Positions 1-9,362 of a stretch of 64,000 nt of DNA are shown in pieces. The notes below the pieces were generated by a model, which saw nothing but the letters and a program-made list of their open reading frames with translations, did no database searches and was not told where the DNA came from. Source of the DNA: Plazaster borealis. Taxonomy: Eukaryota; Echinodermata; Asteroidea; Forcipulatida; Labidiasteridae. The DNA lies in NCBI GenBank assembly GCA_021014325.1, contig JAJGQC010000661.1:124001-188000 (forward strand), written 5' to 3'. Within the stretch, counting starts at the first letter, position 1; the number at the start of each line of letters is the position of its first letter. The position numbers and the translations under genes were made by a program.

Positions 1-189
1 CACATACTCGAGTCTACTTGAGATTAAAATTCCATGACAGATTACGCCATTTCCACTACAAACAAGAACATCAAAACTTACGTGCTTGATCAGTAGGATT
101 CATTATTTCCCACGTTTCGTTGTATTAATCGAACGACGACCCATGTTGGAATTTATACTGGGTTTTAACCCTAAATACTGGGCGGAAGG
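1..189. other. Unassigned AT-rich sequence
   Basis: I see no gene, repeat unit or inverted repeat here. It precedes the homology shared with the hAT-type element at 54.6-55.7 kb. The 91-codon open frame that begins at 86 runs straight into the MITE at 259-426, so I do not regard it as coding. Confidence 0.4.
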
Positions 190-1258
190 GGAAGGGGTTA
201 ACGCCACCAACGCGCCACCTACGTTGAAAACATTAGAGACCATTAGAAAACGGTGCATGTACGGGATGGGAGTGCGGCTCGGAAAACTTGTTCATGACGT
301 CATCATTTGTTTTACTCGCACGGCGTTTCTGACGTGCGATGAAGAAATGCCGTGCGAGTAAAAAAAATTATGAACATTTTATGAATTGTCATGAACAATT
401 TCTCGAGCCGCACTCCCATCCCGTACCTGCACAGTGTTCTAACATGGAGGAAGAAATAGATGGTCCCTAATCTCATTCAACTCTCGCAACGTGCCTGGAC
501 TGGGCGGGAACTGATTACTTTGGTCGAAGCTCCACAACAAAACACGGCCTAGTACACGTACATACACAGGGTATACACATTCCCTATGTGTATGTGTGTA
601 CATATGTAGCCTATCGTACAAAATTTGAATTACACGCGTGCCATTAAAACTACTTGGGCGAGTCCATTTTTTTAGAGGGTATCGTTATCTTCAAATCTTG
701 TAAATTCACCAAATCTTTACACTAGAGAACATTCGTAAATGGTTTTGTTTGCGTTACCAACTGCTTCAGTAATTTTATAATTTAATAAACAACATACATT
801 TAACGTAAACGACATGTATTACATATCTGTTTAAGATTTGTACTTTGCCTCATAACTAATATTACCTACGGCAAATGTTCCCGTCCGTTGACATCCGTTT
901 GACGGACGATCGTTTGCACGCAAACCAAGTACAGCAGAAACCATTTTCTCAAAAAAACATTCTAAAAATCGTAAAATATCTAGAGGATGTATGGAGGGAT
1001 TTTGTTTAAACTTTCAGAAATGAAAGATCTATTCTTAAATATTACGTTCAGCTAAAAAAAATCAGAGAATGAATGATAACAATTTTCACATTTTGTCGAT
1101 ATTTGTAGCCATTTTAGGGGAGACGTTTTGTAATGAAATTCCCACCTGGACCCATTCATACACGTTAGCTGCTGCAATAAACCAACGGAAAATTTTCGGT
1201 AATATTTTTACGCATTTTACATAAAAATAACCACCTTAACAATTGAAAATGCTCTTAT
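190..1258. mobile_element. Degenerate copy of the hAT-type element found at 54.6-55.7 kb
   Basis: From about 190 to 1258 this DNA matches the interior of the complete element at 54567-55687, in the same orientation. Shared stretches include TAACGCCACCAACGCGCC, the region with CGGCCTAGTACACGTAC, and the block around TTGACGGACGATCG. This copy lacks both recognisable ends. It carries a 23-bp-TIR MITE insertion (259-426) and retains about 40 bp near 1003-1045 that the downstream copy lacks. No transposase reading frame is visible, so it is an old non-autonomous relic. Confidence 0.7.
259..426. mobile_element. MITE with 23-bp terminal inverted repeats, nested in an older element
   Basis: The left end GTACGGGATGGGAGTGCGGC (259 onward, 23 bp in all) is the exact reverse complement of 404-426. 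Subterminal sequence continues the symmetry (TTGTTCATGAC against GTCATGAACAA). An inner inverted pair, TACTCGCACGGC and GCCGTGCGAGTA, lies between. Comparison with the homologous stretch near 54840 shows the segment from about 235 to 466 is an insertion. It has no coding capacity. Confidence 0.8.
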
Positions 1259-1381
1259 AATTTATACTGTTATGTTTTCAGTGCTGTTAAAGAGAAAATT
1301 TTAACGGCATACATGGTTTTCTTTTTCTTTTTTATTGGTCTTCACCTCTTTTTAAAATGGAGTGTACCCACCCAAACCGCG

Positions 1382-2090
1382 ATAGATTGTGCAAGTCTCG
1401 CGCGTATCGGAACGAGAAAACACGTCAATTGAAGAACATTTTTTTCTCTGAAATCAAATCTTTGTTTTAAATTATATTTAATGACAAAATCTGAAAAACA
1501 AAAATACTCATTACATGTTAATAAAATCAGTTTTAGTTTTTATAAAAAATACACAAATAATGTGTTAATTATTAGTGCAGCAAAATTAAAACTCTGGGAC
1601 AAGGATGCTTATTCGATCCTAACTTTTCAGAAACCACTTACATGGATTAGCGAAGGTCACACGGGCGTAAAATTAACGTTTGACACAGTTTATAGAGGAC
1701 GCTGACGCCTCAACAACCATAGACTGCAATGAAAAGGCTTCGCGTTGCGATTACAGTATCTGGCGATTATCATCGCTCATCTAAAACAAGCGTTTACATA
1801 ATTTTTGTGATCGGAGGTGAGCACAAAATTCTTCATTTTTTGCAGCAACCGGAAGTTGAGGTCAAGTTTAATTATCGGGTTTTCTTCGTTATATTGTTGA
1901 AATGATTTTACTTTCATATTTTTTTATAACTAAGTTTTACATTCCCAACAACATATGTATTTTTCACGGGCATATACCACGTTAAACTAAAATAACTGAC
2001 AAAACAAAATCGTGCCCACGTAAATCTCCGTATGGTTGGGACCACAATGGTCCCCGAAGTTCAAATATGCGCGAGACTTGCACAGTCTAT
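1382..2090. mobile_element. Inverted-repeat element of about 0.7 kb (GTGCAAGTCTCGCGCGTAT family)
   Basis: The left end ATAGATTGTGCAAGTCTCGC mirrors the right end ending in GCGAGACTTGCACAGTCTAT. A compact ~146-bp relative with the same ends lies at 40564-40709, and right-end fragments occur near 6420-6575 and 49590-49630. The interior is AT-rich and includes a 74-codon open frame (1481-1705) with no recognisable domain. I read it as a non-autonomous DNA transposon, possibly with further insertions inside. Confidence 0.6.
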
Positions 2091-2329
2091 ACCCCCTTCC
2101 GCCCCCGCCCCCCTGGAGCTACAAGTGCAAGCGCACTCAAAGAGTAGCTAAGCACAACAAAATTATGCTTACCAAAATACCAGCCAAACTACCATGTCAT
2201 ATGTACAATTGTAACCAGGGAGAGTTGAAGCCTTGGAACAATAATTATGCATAGGTCTGAACCATTGGTTGCTTTATTTCTCGAAAATTAATGGACAATC
2301 TTTCTATCTATACTACTAAGGGAATAAAA

Positions 2330-2460
2330 GAGTAGCGACGAGTTCTTAAGTGGCCGTGCGATAAAGGCCCGAGCCGAAGGCGAGCGCCTTTATCGCACGG
2401 CCACGACCCTGCAAGGTTTTAAACGGTCGTTTAAGAACGAGTCCCTACTCTTTTATTCCC
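2330..2460. mobile_element. Hairpin element copy A (GGGAATAAAAGAG ends)
   Basis: The ends GGGAATAAAAGAGTAGCGAC and its near-complement at 2431-2460 form ~30-bp terminal inverted repeats. An inner inverted pair GGCCGTGCGATAAAGG / CCTTTATCGCACGGCC lies at the centre, so the whole 131 bp can fold on itself. Related copies occur at 2790-2952, 8368-8531 and 46193-46358. Confidence 0.75.
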
Positions 2461-2789
2461 ATTCATAATGCCCTTTAGTTAAAAAGCAAAAAACAAAATT
2501 ACAAGAAGCCTATTAGACAATCTGTGACAATCTGTTTGAGCGAATTTTCGTAGTTTGTACATTTTCAGAAACTTTTGTCAAATTCTGTTGTGCGCGTTGG
2601 TTTGTGTGTATGCGCGTGTACAAAAAGATTACGCGCGGGTATACTAATAGCTTTGTACTGCGTTCCGCGTAAGTAAATTGGCGTAAATGAGCGTGCGCAC
2701 CCATCACGCGAAGCCAGCCGTGTTTAAACACTTCTAGCCGGTGATTATCGTCCGTTTAAACACCCCCACGTGACGTGCACTCTGTCTGG

Positions 2790-2952
2790 GGTATAAGAGT
2801 GGCGACGAGTTCTTAAACGGCCGTTTAAAACCGGCAGGGTCATGGCCGTGCGATAAAGGCCCGAGCCGAAGGCGAGGGCCTTTATCGCATGGCCGAGACC
2901 CTGCAAGGTTTTAAACGGCCGTTTAAGAACGAGTCACTACTCATTAATTCCC
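2790..2952. mobile_element. Hairpin element copy B
   Basis: This has the same architecture as copy A, but with full AAACGGCCGTTT palindromes in both outer arms and GGCCGTGCGATAAAGG against CCTTTATCGCATGGCC in the inner arms. It marks the start of the second unit of the local tandem duplication. Confidence 0.75.
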
Positions 2953-3375
2953 ATTCATAAATGCCTTTTTGTAAAAAAAAGTGAAAGAATAAGGAAAATC
3001 GGTGGTAAAAAGACAATAGTCTGACATCGAAGTTTGTACATTTTCAAAACCTTTGTAAAATTCTGTTTTGTGCGCGTTGGGTTGTGTGTACGCGCTTGTA
3101 CAAAAAGATTAGGCTACGCGCGGGAACTATAGCCATGTATTGCGTTCCGCGTAAGTAAAGTGGCGGAGCTTGCGCGTCCAATACGCGAAGCCCAGCCGGT
3201 TATAAACACTCTTTGCCGTGCATTATCATCCGTTTAAACACCCCCACGTGACGTGCTCTCCACCAATAGGAATAGCGAAACTGTCTGGGGTATTTATGAA
3301 TGCCTTTTTGTTAAAAAGTGAAAGAATAAGGAAAATCGGTGGTAAAAAGACAATCTCTGACATCGAAGTTTGTGC

Positions 3376-4197
3376 ATAATGTGGAATAAGAAAATTAGTA
3401 ATTATTTATCTGATTCTTCTAATGCTCTAGAATTTACACACTTGTAACTCGAAAAAGCTTGACTGGCATTGGATACAATTCCTATAAACATAAAGTTGAA
3501 TTTACTAATGCACAATAGAATAATGTTCAGTGTTAACTAGATGCCATCTTCAACATTATGAAACAATTACTGCCACATTTCTCTAGCATTTTTACTAAAA
3601 ATATTCTGCCGGGAATTTGAGGCAGTGAATCCTTTACGGGAGTACCCGTTTTTAACAATTCAAATAATTAACAAAATTTACGGCAATTGAACATTACACA
3701 TTGAATTTACACTGCAGTGTTTCAGAAGGTTTGTTACAATAATAATTTTCTACATCACCAATTCATCACTTGAACGCCATACTGTTTAACAGTCGGTTGA
3801 ATTAATAGTTTAGTCCCCAATTGCAACGTATACAAACTAATTTGGCTGAACTTAACAAATTAAGGAAAAGGAACCATAACTGTTCCCTACAGTCAACCTC
3901 TCGTCTTGACGGCAAATGCAGGAATGAACCCAAATTCCAGAAAAGGGAGTAGGCCTACATGTATTGCTAATTGACCGCAGGTATTTCAGCTATGACGTCC
4001 AGTCATATTCAAATGTTTGTGCCTATTGGGTCACCGTGCTCAGGAATTTACCTTACCAATTAAATGAATATTCTCCCAGTGGATTTATTATCTAACACAT
4101 TCCAACTCGGTATTTAATTTACGGGTGTGGCATTAAGGAATAACTTAAAATACTTTCACCGGTACGTAATATAATCAATGACCGACATTGCTAGGTC
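3376..4197. other. No recognisable feature
   Basis: AT-rich single-copy-looking sequence. I see no open frame above 60 codons, no convincing splice-flanked exon, no tandem repeats and no inverted repeats here. Confidence 0.4.
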
Positions 4198-4298
4198 AGC
4201 TTATACACAATGACTGGTATCCTGTTCATTTCTGCTAAGCCAAACATTGTTAAGCAATATTTTCTGCTTAAGCAGCTATATGAAATTGGGCCCAGAGC
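4198..4298. mobile_element. Fragment of the GGGCCCAATTTCAT MITE family
   Basis: The segment ends in TTCTGCTTAAGCAGCTATAT followed by GAAATTGGGCCC, and contains ACTGGTATCCTG and GCTAAGCC. These are inner and outer blocks of the complete element at 45211-45405, read here as one end only. The opposite terminus is missing. Confidence 0.7.
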
Positions 4299-4503
4299 TG
4301 TAGGTTTTGTATGAGGATTAGCCTAAAGTCTGTTTGTAAACAAATTGTATTTACTCCGCCGCCCCAATTTTTAAAAAATAATATTAATACAAGTGTTTTC
4401 AAAAATGTAAAGTTCCCTAAAGCAAATTACACTGGGTTGATCCTTAGGACAAAGTATATACAAATCTGTTCCGTTTTGTTCACTTAGATAGTACGATCCA
4501 TAC

Positions 4504-4580
4504 CCAACGCACCCAAGGGGGGGGGCCTCGGGGGGCTTGAGACCCCCCCCCCCCAATAGGGTCCCCGAAAAAAAGGGGGG
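4504..4580. repeat. Poly-G/poly-C hairpin tract
   Basis: Runs of G (4517-4525 and 4530-4535) are followed by a 14-base C run and then more G, able to pair with one another. A minus-strand open frame through this tract (4371-4637) is low-complexity glycine and proline and is not taken as a gene. Confidence 0.6.
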
Positions 4581-4975
4581 AAGAAAGGAGAAAATCGTAG
4601 ATGTGTGTGTGCAATATGTGACGGTCACCTTCACCAAACACTTCTCTTTGTCTTAGACTGGCTTTAACGGGAGAAAGGCGAAAAAGCAGACAAATATGCC
4701 AAGAATGTAGCTAAAGCCCAACCTATCGACGCGAAGCAGAACGCCCGGATTGTCAACTGCATTAGCTTCAACACGAGGGCTGCAGCTGCACGACCATTCG
4801 ATTTGTGGCAGTCGTGCTGCACTCTGCAGTATTTTGGCAACAAACACACTTCACTTCAGGTACGCTCTTGACTCTTCTTGTAATTAAAAACTAACCTTAA
4901 ACATTAAAATTGCATCAATTGTACCATGGTATTACCATAGTCATAGAGTCCATTTGGTACAACTATAGAACGCAG
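4581..4975. other. No recognisable feature
   Basis: Overlapping minus-strand open frames of about 60 codons (4653-4849) share the same DNA in two frames and show no known domain or splice context. I see no repeat family here. Confidence 0.35.
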
Positions 4976-5416
4976 GTACACTACGAAGCTTAGCCCACCC
5001 TCTTTTAACATCGATCGGTCTTATAACACTCGCCATTACAGCCCACCATCCATACATGTCTTAAACGCGTAGTTTAAAGGTACGAGCAAGTCGTACCTCT
5101 TTGCTCGCAAATTTTTTCACAATTTTTTTTTGCCATTTTCAAATCATCATATCTGGACAAAGGCATCATTTGGTGAGCCCTGGAATATGTCACAAAAAAT
5201 TCGCCAGATGTAAGGAGCAAAGTGAGGGAGGTTGGAGTAGTATGTGATGTTTATAAGTGGGAGAAATTTGCGATCAAAGAGGTACGACTTGCTCGTACTT
5301 ACGCGTTTAAGACATGTATGGATGGTGGGCTGTAAAGGTGAGTGTTATAAGACCGATGTTTCATGATGTTAAAAGACAGCCATTACAGCTCAACAAGGTG
5401 GGCTAGATACGAAGCT
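4976..5416. mobile_element. Non-autonomous DNA transposon with long terminal inverted repeats
   Basis: Left-arm blocks CGGTCTTATAACACTC, ACAGCCCACCATCCATAC, ATGTCTTAAACGCGTA and ACGAGCAAGTCGTACCTC (5016-5100) recur as reverse complements in 5268-5356. The symmetry probably extends outward (TACGAAGCTTAGCCCACC against GGTGGGCTAGATACGAAG), giving an element of about 440 bp. The interior is AT-rich with no open frame. The arms would form a stable stem. Confidence 0.75.
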
Positions 5417-6280
5417 ATGACGTACCACGACTCCGTCTCCGAGGAGGCGCAGTGACAGCTCCGAGTGTACCTGAATTTTGTATACTCCATAATTTTTTTC
5501 TCGAGGGAAGGGGAAGTAAACAAACATTACGATAAACATGATTAAAAAAACCACGTTAACTTGTAATTGTAGATACACTGACTCAGTACTCACTTCAACA
5601 TTGGTAATTGCCAAAAAGACCTGTATCCAAACTTGATGTGACCCAACATATACATGAAATAACAAAACTGTGAAATTTTAAGCTAAATCGGTCTTTGGAG
5701 TCATGAGAAAACAGTGAAAAAAACACCTTATACAAGTGTTTTAACTTTTTTTTCAAACCAAGGAATTTATCCTGAAGGATAAAGACTATTATTTTACTCA
5801 TTTCCTAAAAACCATGGCATTTCAGGCAAAACTATTTCAAGGGAAGTTTTCTACCATGACCATCGTTATACCATGTAAGTTATGTGCAAATCTGTGAGCA
5901 TTTATATTTTCATTCTTACCAATGTTGTACACACCCTTTAAAAGAGCCCCTGAATTTCTTATTTCACTTCATTTTTGTTTCCTTCCTATTTTCATTCAAA
6001 TGTACTCAGTATCAATCTGCTGAAATCCCTTTTCCCCTGTTTTTGTTTATTGATCCAATACTTTGGGCCTGTGATTTCTCCAGATTTTTTCCTGATTTCA
6101 GGATTTTCTCATATTCTCTGTGAGCCTTTAATGTTGGAGGTCTAGCACTATTTCTTCATTGGTAGTTTTAAATGTAATCATTCCACCTGAGTAACTGTAC
6201 TGAGAAGTAAAGTTCCTGAATGCAGTCACAGTTATTGTTACCTTTTGGCTGATTCATCTTTAACGTTTAATAAACCTTGG
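5417..6280. other. Mostly unassigned; an old MITE half at about 5600-5790
   Basis: The stretch from about 5600 (TTGGTAATTGCC, CCCAACATATACATG, GCTAAATCGGTC) resembles one end of the ACACGTTTGGTAATTACTC family, whose fuller copies are at 42551-42934 and 59153-59312, but is well diverged. The rest is AT-rich without recognisable genes or repeats. Confidence 0.4.
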
Positions 6281-6575
6281 CGGGAACTGATTACTCTGGG
6301 CAAAGAAACTGGCACTAAACTTTGCAAAATATCTGTAGTGGAAATCATGTAGCTAGCGAATGCTTAGTTACCGCAACAGCGCCCTCAATAGATGTAAGGA
6401 AGTTCTCCGAGTTTGGCTGTAACACCACCAATATGGTTTTGGGGTTACAAAAAGTGATGTGACAGAAATAAAAGTCACACAAAATTGTACCCACGTTAAT
6501 CTCCCATGGCTGATGGCTCAGAGGTGCCCAGAAGCTCAATGGTGACCTTATTGTCGCGAGACTTACACGGACTAT
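6281..6575. mobile_element. Right-end fragment related to the 1382-2090 element
   Basis: CCACGTTAATCTCCCATGG (6492 onward) and GCGAGACTTACACGGACTAT (6554 onward) correspond in order and spacing to the right end of the element at 1382-2090. GCGGGAACTGATTACT near 6279 also occurs at 505-521. No left terminus was found, so this is a decayed fragment. Confidence 0.5.
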
Positions 6576-7868
6576 ACTGACAACTCATCTTAAAATAAAT
6601 CTTAGTGCCTTGTGAAATCGAGCCCAGGCCCACAAGCCATTTTTCATAGCAAAACGGACCATTGAATGAAGCTCAGCTGACAAATTTTGACAAAGTCCGA
6701 GTATTTATGGGTTGGTTTTCCCAAACTCTGACGATGGGTCATGGACTTATGGGACATTCCTTAAGTGTAAAAATGCTCTAGGGTTGGTGGGCTGTGAGGT
6801 TAACCCTTTAAAGACCACAGCAGCTGCAAGCAACTTTCACCAACATGCCCATAGCGGCCACATATTGGCTGCAAGATTTAACCTACTTCCAATCAACCCA
6901 AAAGGTCATCTGGATTTACATATATCCACTGTTTTCTTACTCCAGGGAAACCCAGTATGTTTTCAGCGCAGGTTTAGACATTCCAAACCTCTACCAGAAA
7001 TTATCTCGCCATTTCAGCGACCTCTGGAAGTCACTTCTAGATTTCTGGACAAGATTTTATGGAACCAGGATGGTCACCATCGCTGCTATATATGTGAGGA
7101 CAATTTGTGTATTCAAGATTTTTATATTTTTTTCATTCTGTACATCTCTGTACATGTAATGCTGAAGGTGCCAGTCAGAGTCGAATTTCCTTATAATAAG
7201 ATCTGGTGCTGGCCAAATTACCTCTTTATAACAGGAACGTTGTTATAAGAGGACAGCAAAACAAAGAAACACACATAACAGCAGAAATGAGATTCAGGAC
7301 TTCAGAATGTACTCTTTATAAGTACTAGAACCTCTTTATAACGGTGCTCTTTTTATCGATGGTTGACTGAATGTGCCTGACAATAGACTAATTATTGAAG
7401 ATGTTGAAGAAAAACAAGTATAATTTTGAGATTATATAAACATGTGGTAAAGGTAGTGTCATACTTTGCTAATGACCCGGAAAAGAAATTGTGTAATTTT
7501 AATCCAAAATACTACTTATTATAAAGATGGTAATGGTAGTAAGCATCCTGCGAAATTACGAAACTCCAAATCCTTAAGCGACTTTTTGAAATTTGCGTGG
7601 TGTCTGTTTGAATGCTGCCCTCAATACGGCCAGAGATGTGGTTGGTACTCGCTAAAACGTGGATGGATTCGACGTTCTTGATAATATTTCATGCGCTGTC
7701 TACCGTCCGATTTCGGCAAATGTCTGGTTTTCCCAGGGCACACTATTTTATACGCCATACAGACAGGAAGTGGCTGTTCTCTGTTTTTATTCTATGGCGT
7801 TATCATTGGGTTTCATAATTCAAAATAGCTCTGTGTACCCATCATAAATTAATGTGTTCTTGTTACCA
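6576..7868. other. Unassigned, with a partial TTAACCCTTT-type element from 6800
   Basis: At 6800 the text TTAACCCTTTAAAGACCACA starts a match to the piggyBac-like MITE in the RPTOR intron (37817-38132), including the block CATGCCCATAGCGGCC. Its right end is not found. A 178-codon plus frame spans 6712-7248, but it begins outside and runs through this repeat and has no recognisable domain, so I do not call it. Sequence from 7250 to 7868 shows nothing further. Confidence 0.4.
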
Positions 7869-8200
7869 GGTTGGGCACCAGGTTGGCTCAGTGGTTTCTT
7901 TCCCTGCCTTTCACCTCCATGGACCCCTGTTCGAATCCCATCTCAGACCAGACCCTTGCATGTGGATTGGGTTTTCAGGCACTACCTGATTGCGTGGGTT
8001 TTCCCCATTTTGGGTTTTCCTCCCACATTTAAAACTAAACTTTTCTTTTCGTTTCCTATTCACCATCCTGTTATTGTTGCTTGCTCTGTTAGATGTGTAA
8101 ATAAATAAGGAAATAAATAAATAATGAGCACTTTGAGACGCCCATAGATAAGGCGCTATATATGTAGAACAAATTGTGTGTTTAATATTATTATTATTTG
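7869..8200 (+). mobile_element. tRNA-derived SINE, copy 1
   Basis: The head carries an A-box-like GTTGGCTCAGTGGT (from 7882) and a B-box GTTCGAATCCC (7929-7939), the internal RNA polymerase III promoter layout of tRNA-derived SINEs. A body with GATTGCGTGGGTTTTCCC and GGGTTTTCCTCCCACAT follows, shared with the second copy at 38693-38958. The tail reads GAGCACTTTGAGACG, then GGCGCTATATATG, then ATT repeats, like the LINE tails in this window. That suggests it borrows an L2/CR1-like LINE for mobilisation. Confidence 0.8.
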
Positions 8201-8367
8201 ATTGAACTTAACAGGGCCACGCTCCTGCAGGCGGATGTCTGATTGCATTGTCATGTGACTACCGAATCATAGTACAGGGCAGCTACAACATTGGATTCAG
8301 CGCTGTCAATCTTGTAAGAATAACTGGATATTAAGCCCCTCCATTTAACCCAACCCATTTATAAAAA

Positions 8368-8531
8368 GGGAATAAAAGAGTGGTGACGAGGTCTTCAACT
8401 GCCGTTTAAAACCGGCAATGTCATGGCCATGCGATAATGGACGAGGCCGAAGACGAGGACGTTTATCGACGGCCATGCTCCTGCAAGGTTTGAAACGGCC
8501 GTTTAAGAATGAGCCACCACTCTTTCATATT
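8368..8531. mobile_element. Hairpin element copy C
   Basis: It starts GGGAATAAAAGAGTGGTGAC and ends with the near-complement near ACCACTCTTTCATATTC. The inner arms (GGCCATGCGATAATGGACG) have decayed. Its right flank (CATTTATAAATACCTTTCTG, then GTTAAAAACATCCAAAAACA) is the reverse complement of the left flank of copy D at 46193, so the mobile unit is larger than the hairpin. Confidence 0.75.
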
Positions 8532-8769
8532 CATTTATAAATACCTTTCTGTTAAAAACATCCAAAAACATTTGAAAGTTAAGAACAAATCTGACAGTTT
8601 AGCCTCAGCTCACCTCCATTTGTGCTGAAGATTGGGCATGGTTTTTCACTATTTCTCCTGACTCACACAACGGATTTAGCCAAACTCTTTACAGGGTTGT
8701 TTTTTCATGTTTATGGTTGATCACACAAAACATAAACACTGTTTGTGACAATTCTGTCAGCTCTGCCAA

Positions 8770-9362
8770 TCCTGTATAGTACCTTTAATCTCCCATTGGT
8801 TTTGATCCACATTGCTTTCGATATCTGCAACTCTCTTTTTGTAGGCCTTTCTCAACAACAACTAAATAAACTGCAAGGTCTCAAAAATTCTGCTTCCAGA
8901 TTTGTAACTCTCACCAAAAAATAGAATCACATAACACCTGTTCTTGAATCCCTCCTTTGGCTGCCTGTTGCGAAACGCATCATTTCAAAGTTCTGTTGCT
9001 GGTCTACCACGCAATTCATGGCTCCTCACCAGTCTGTATGCAGAATTCAATACAGACATACAATCCTCCATGCAGACTAAGATCATCAGACTCCTCCCTT
9101 CTTCAAGTTCCCAGATCCCAACGCTCTTGGGGTGACTACAGTTTTCCCATGCTGGCCCTACTCTCTCTGGAACAGTCTTCCACTTGCCCTCCGTCAAGCC
9201 TCATTAGCCAGTTCTTTCAAAAAATTACTCAAAACCTAATTGTTCACACTCTAAATCTAAATTACTATATTTGTTGTACTCTTCAGGGTTTGTTGAGCAC
9301 CTTGAGCATCACTGCGTGACGGATTTCTACGCTATATAAGAAGCCACTATTATTATTATTTA
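8770..9362 (+). pseudogene. L2/CR1-like LINE reverse transcriptase 3' remnant
   Basis: Conceptual translation gives pieces typical of the C-terminal end of L2/CR1-clade non-LTR reverse transcriptases: CNSLFVGLSQQQLNKLQ, then HITPVLESLLWLPVAKRI, then a SFPMLALLSLEQSSTCPP block where family members read close to APTLWNSLP. Several stops and frame changes break it. It is 5'-truncated. The 3' tail reads GAGCATCACTGCGTGACGGA, CTATATAAGAAGCCACTATT and ATT repeats, the same tail as the SINE at 49739-50169. It is a dead retroposon copy. Confidence 0.8.

Larger units (their letters stand above)
2330..3375. repeat. Tandem duplication, about 2.2 copies of a 460-500 bp unit
   Basis: Unit 1 runs from about 2330 to 2789, unit 2 from about 2790 to 3290, and a partial third unit continues to about 3375. 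Each full unit begins with a hairpin (AAGAGT..GCGACGAGTTCTTAA and its reverse complement) followed by CATTCATAA, AGTTTGTACATTTTC, TGTGCGCGTTGG, GTTCCGCGTAAGTAAA and CCCCCACGTGACGTGC. The copies have diverged by many substitutions and small indels, so the duplication is not recent. No coding potential was found. Confidence 0.8.

Noticed and set aside
6712..7248. 178-codon plus-strand frame
   Set aside because: It runs through a fragment of the TTAACCCTTT-type MITE, overlaps a second open frame and shows no domain or codon pattern of a real gene.
7869..8010. Functional tRNA gene
   Set aside because: A- and B-box-like blocks are present, but no acceptor stem or anticodon arm folds, and a second copy with the same non-tRNA body exists; it is a SINE head. 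The same applies to 38693-38800 and 50060-50169.
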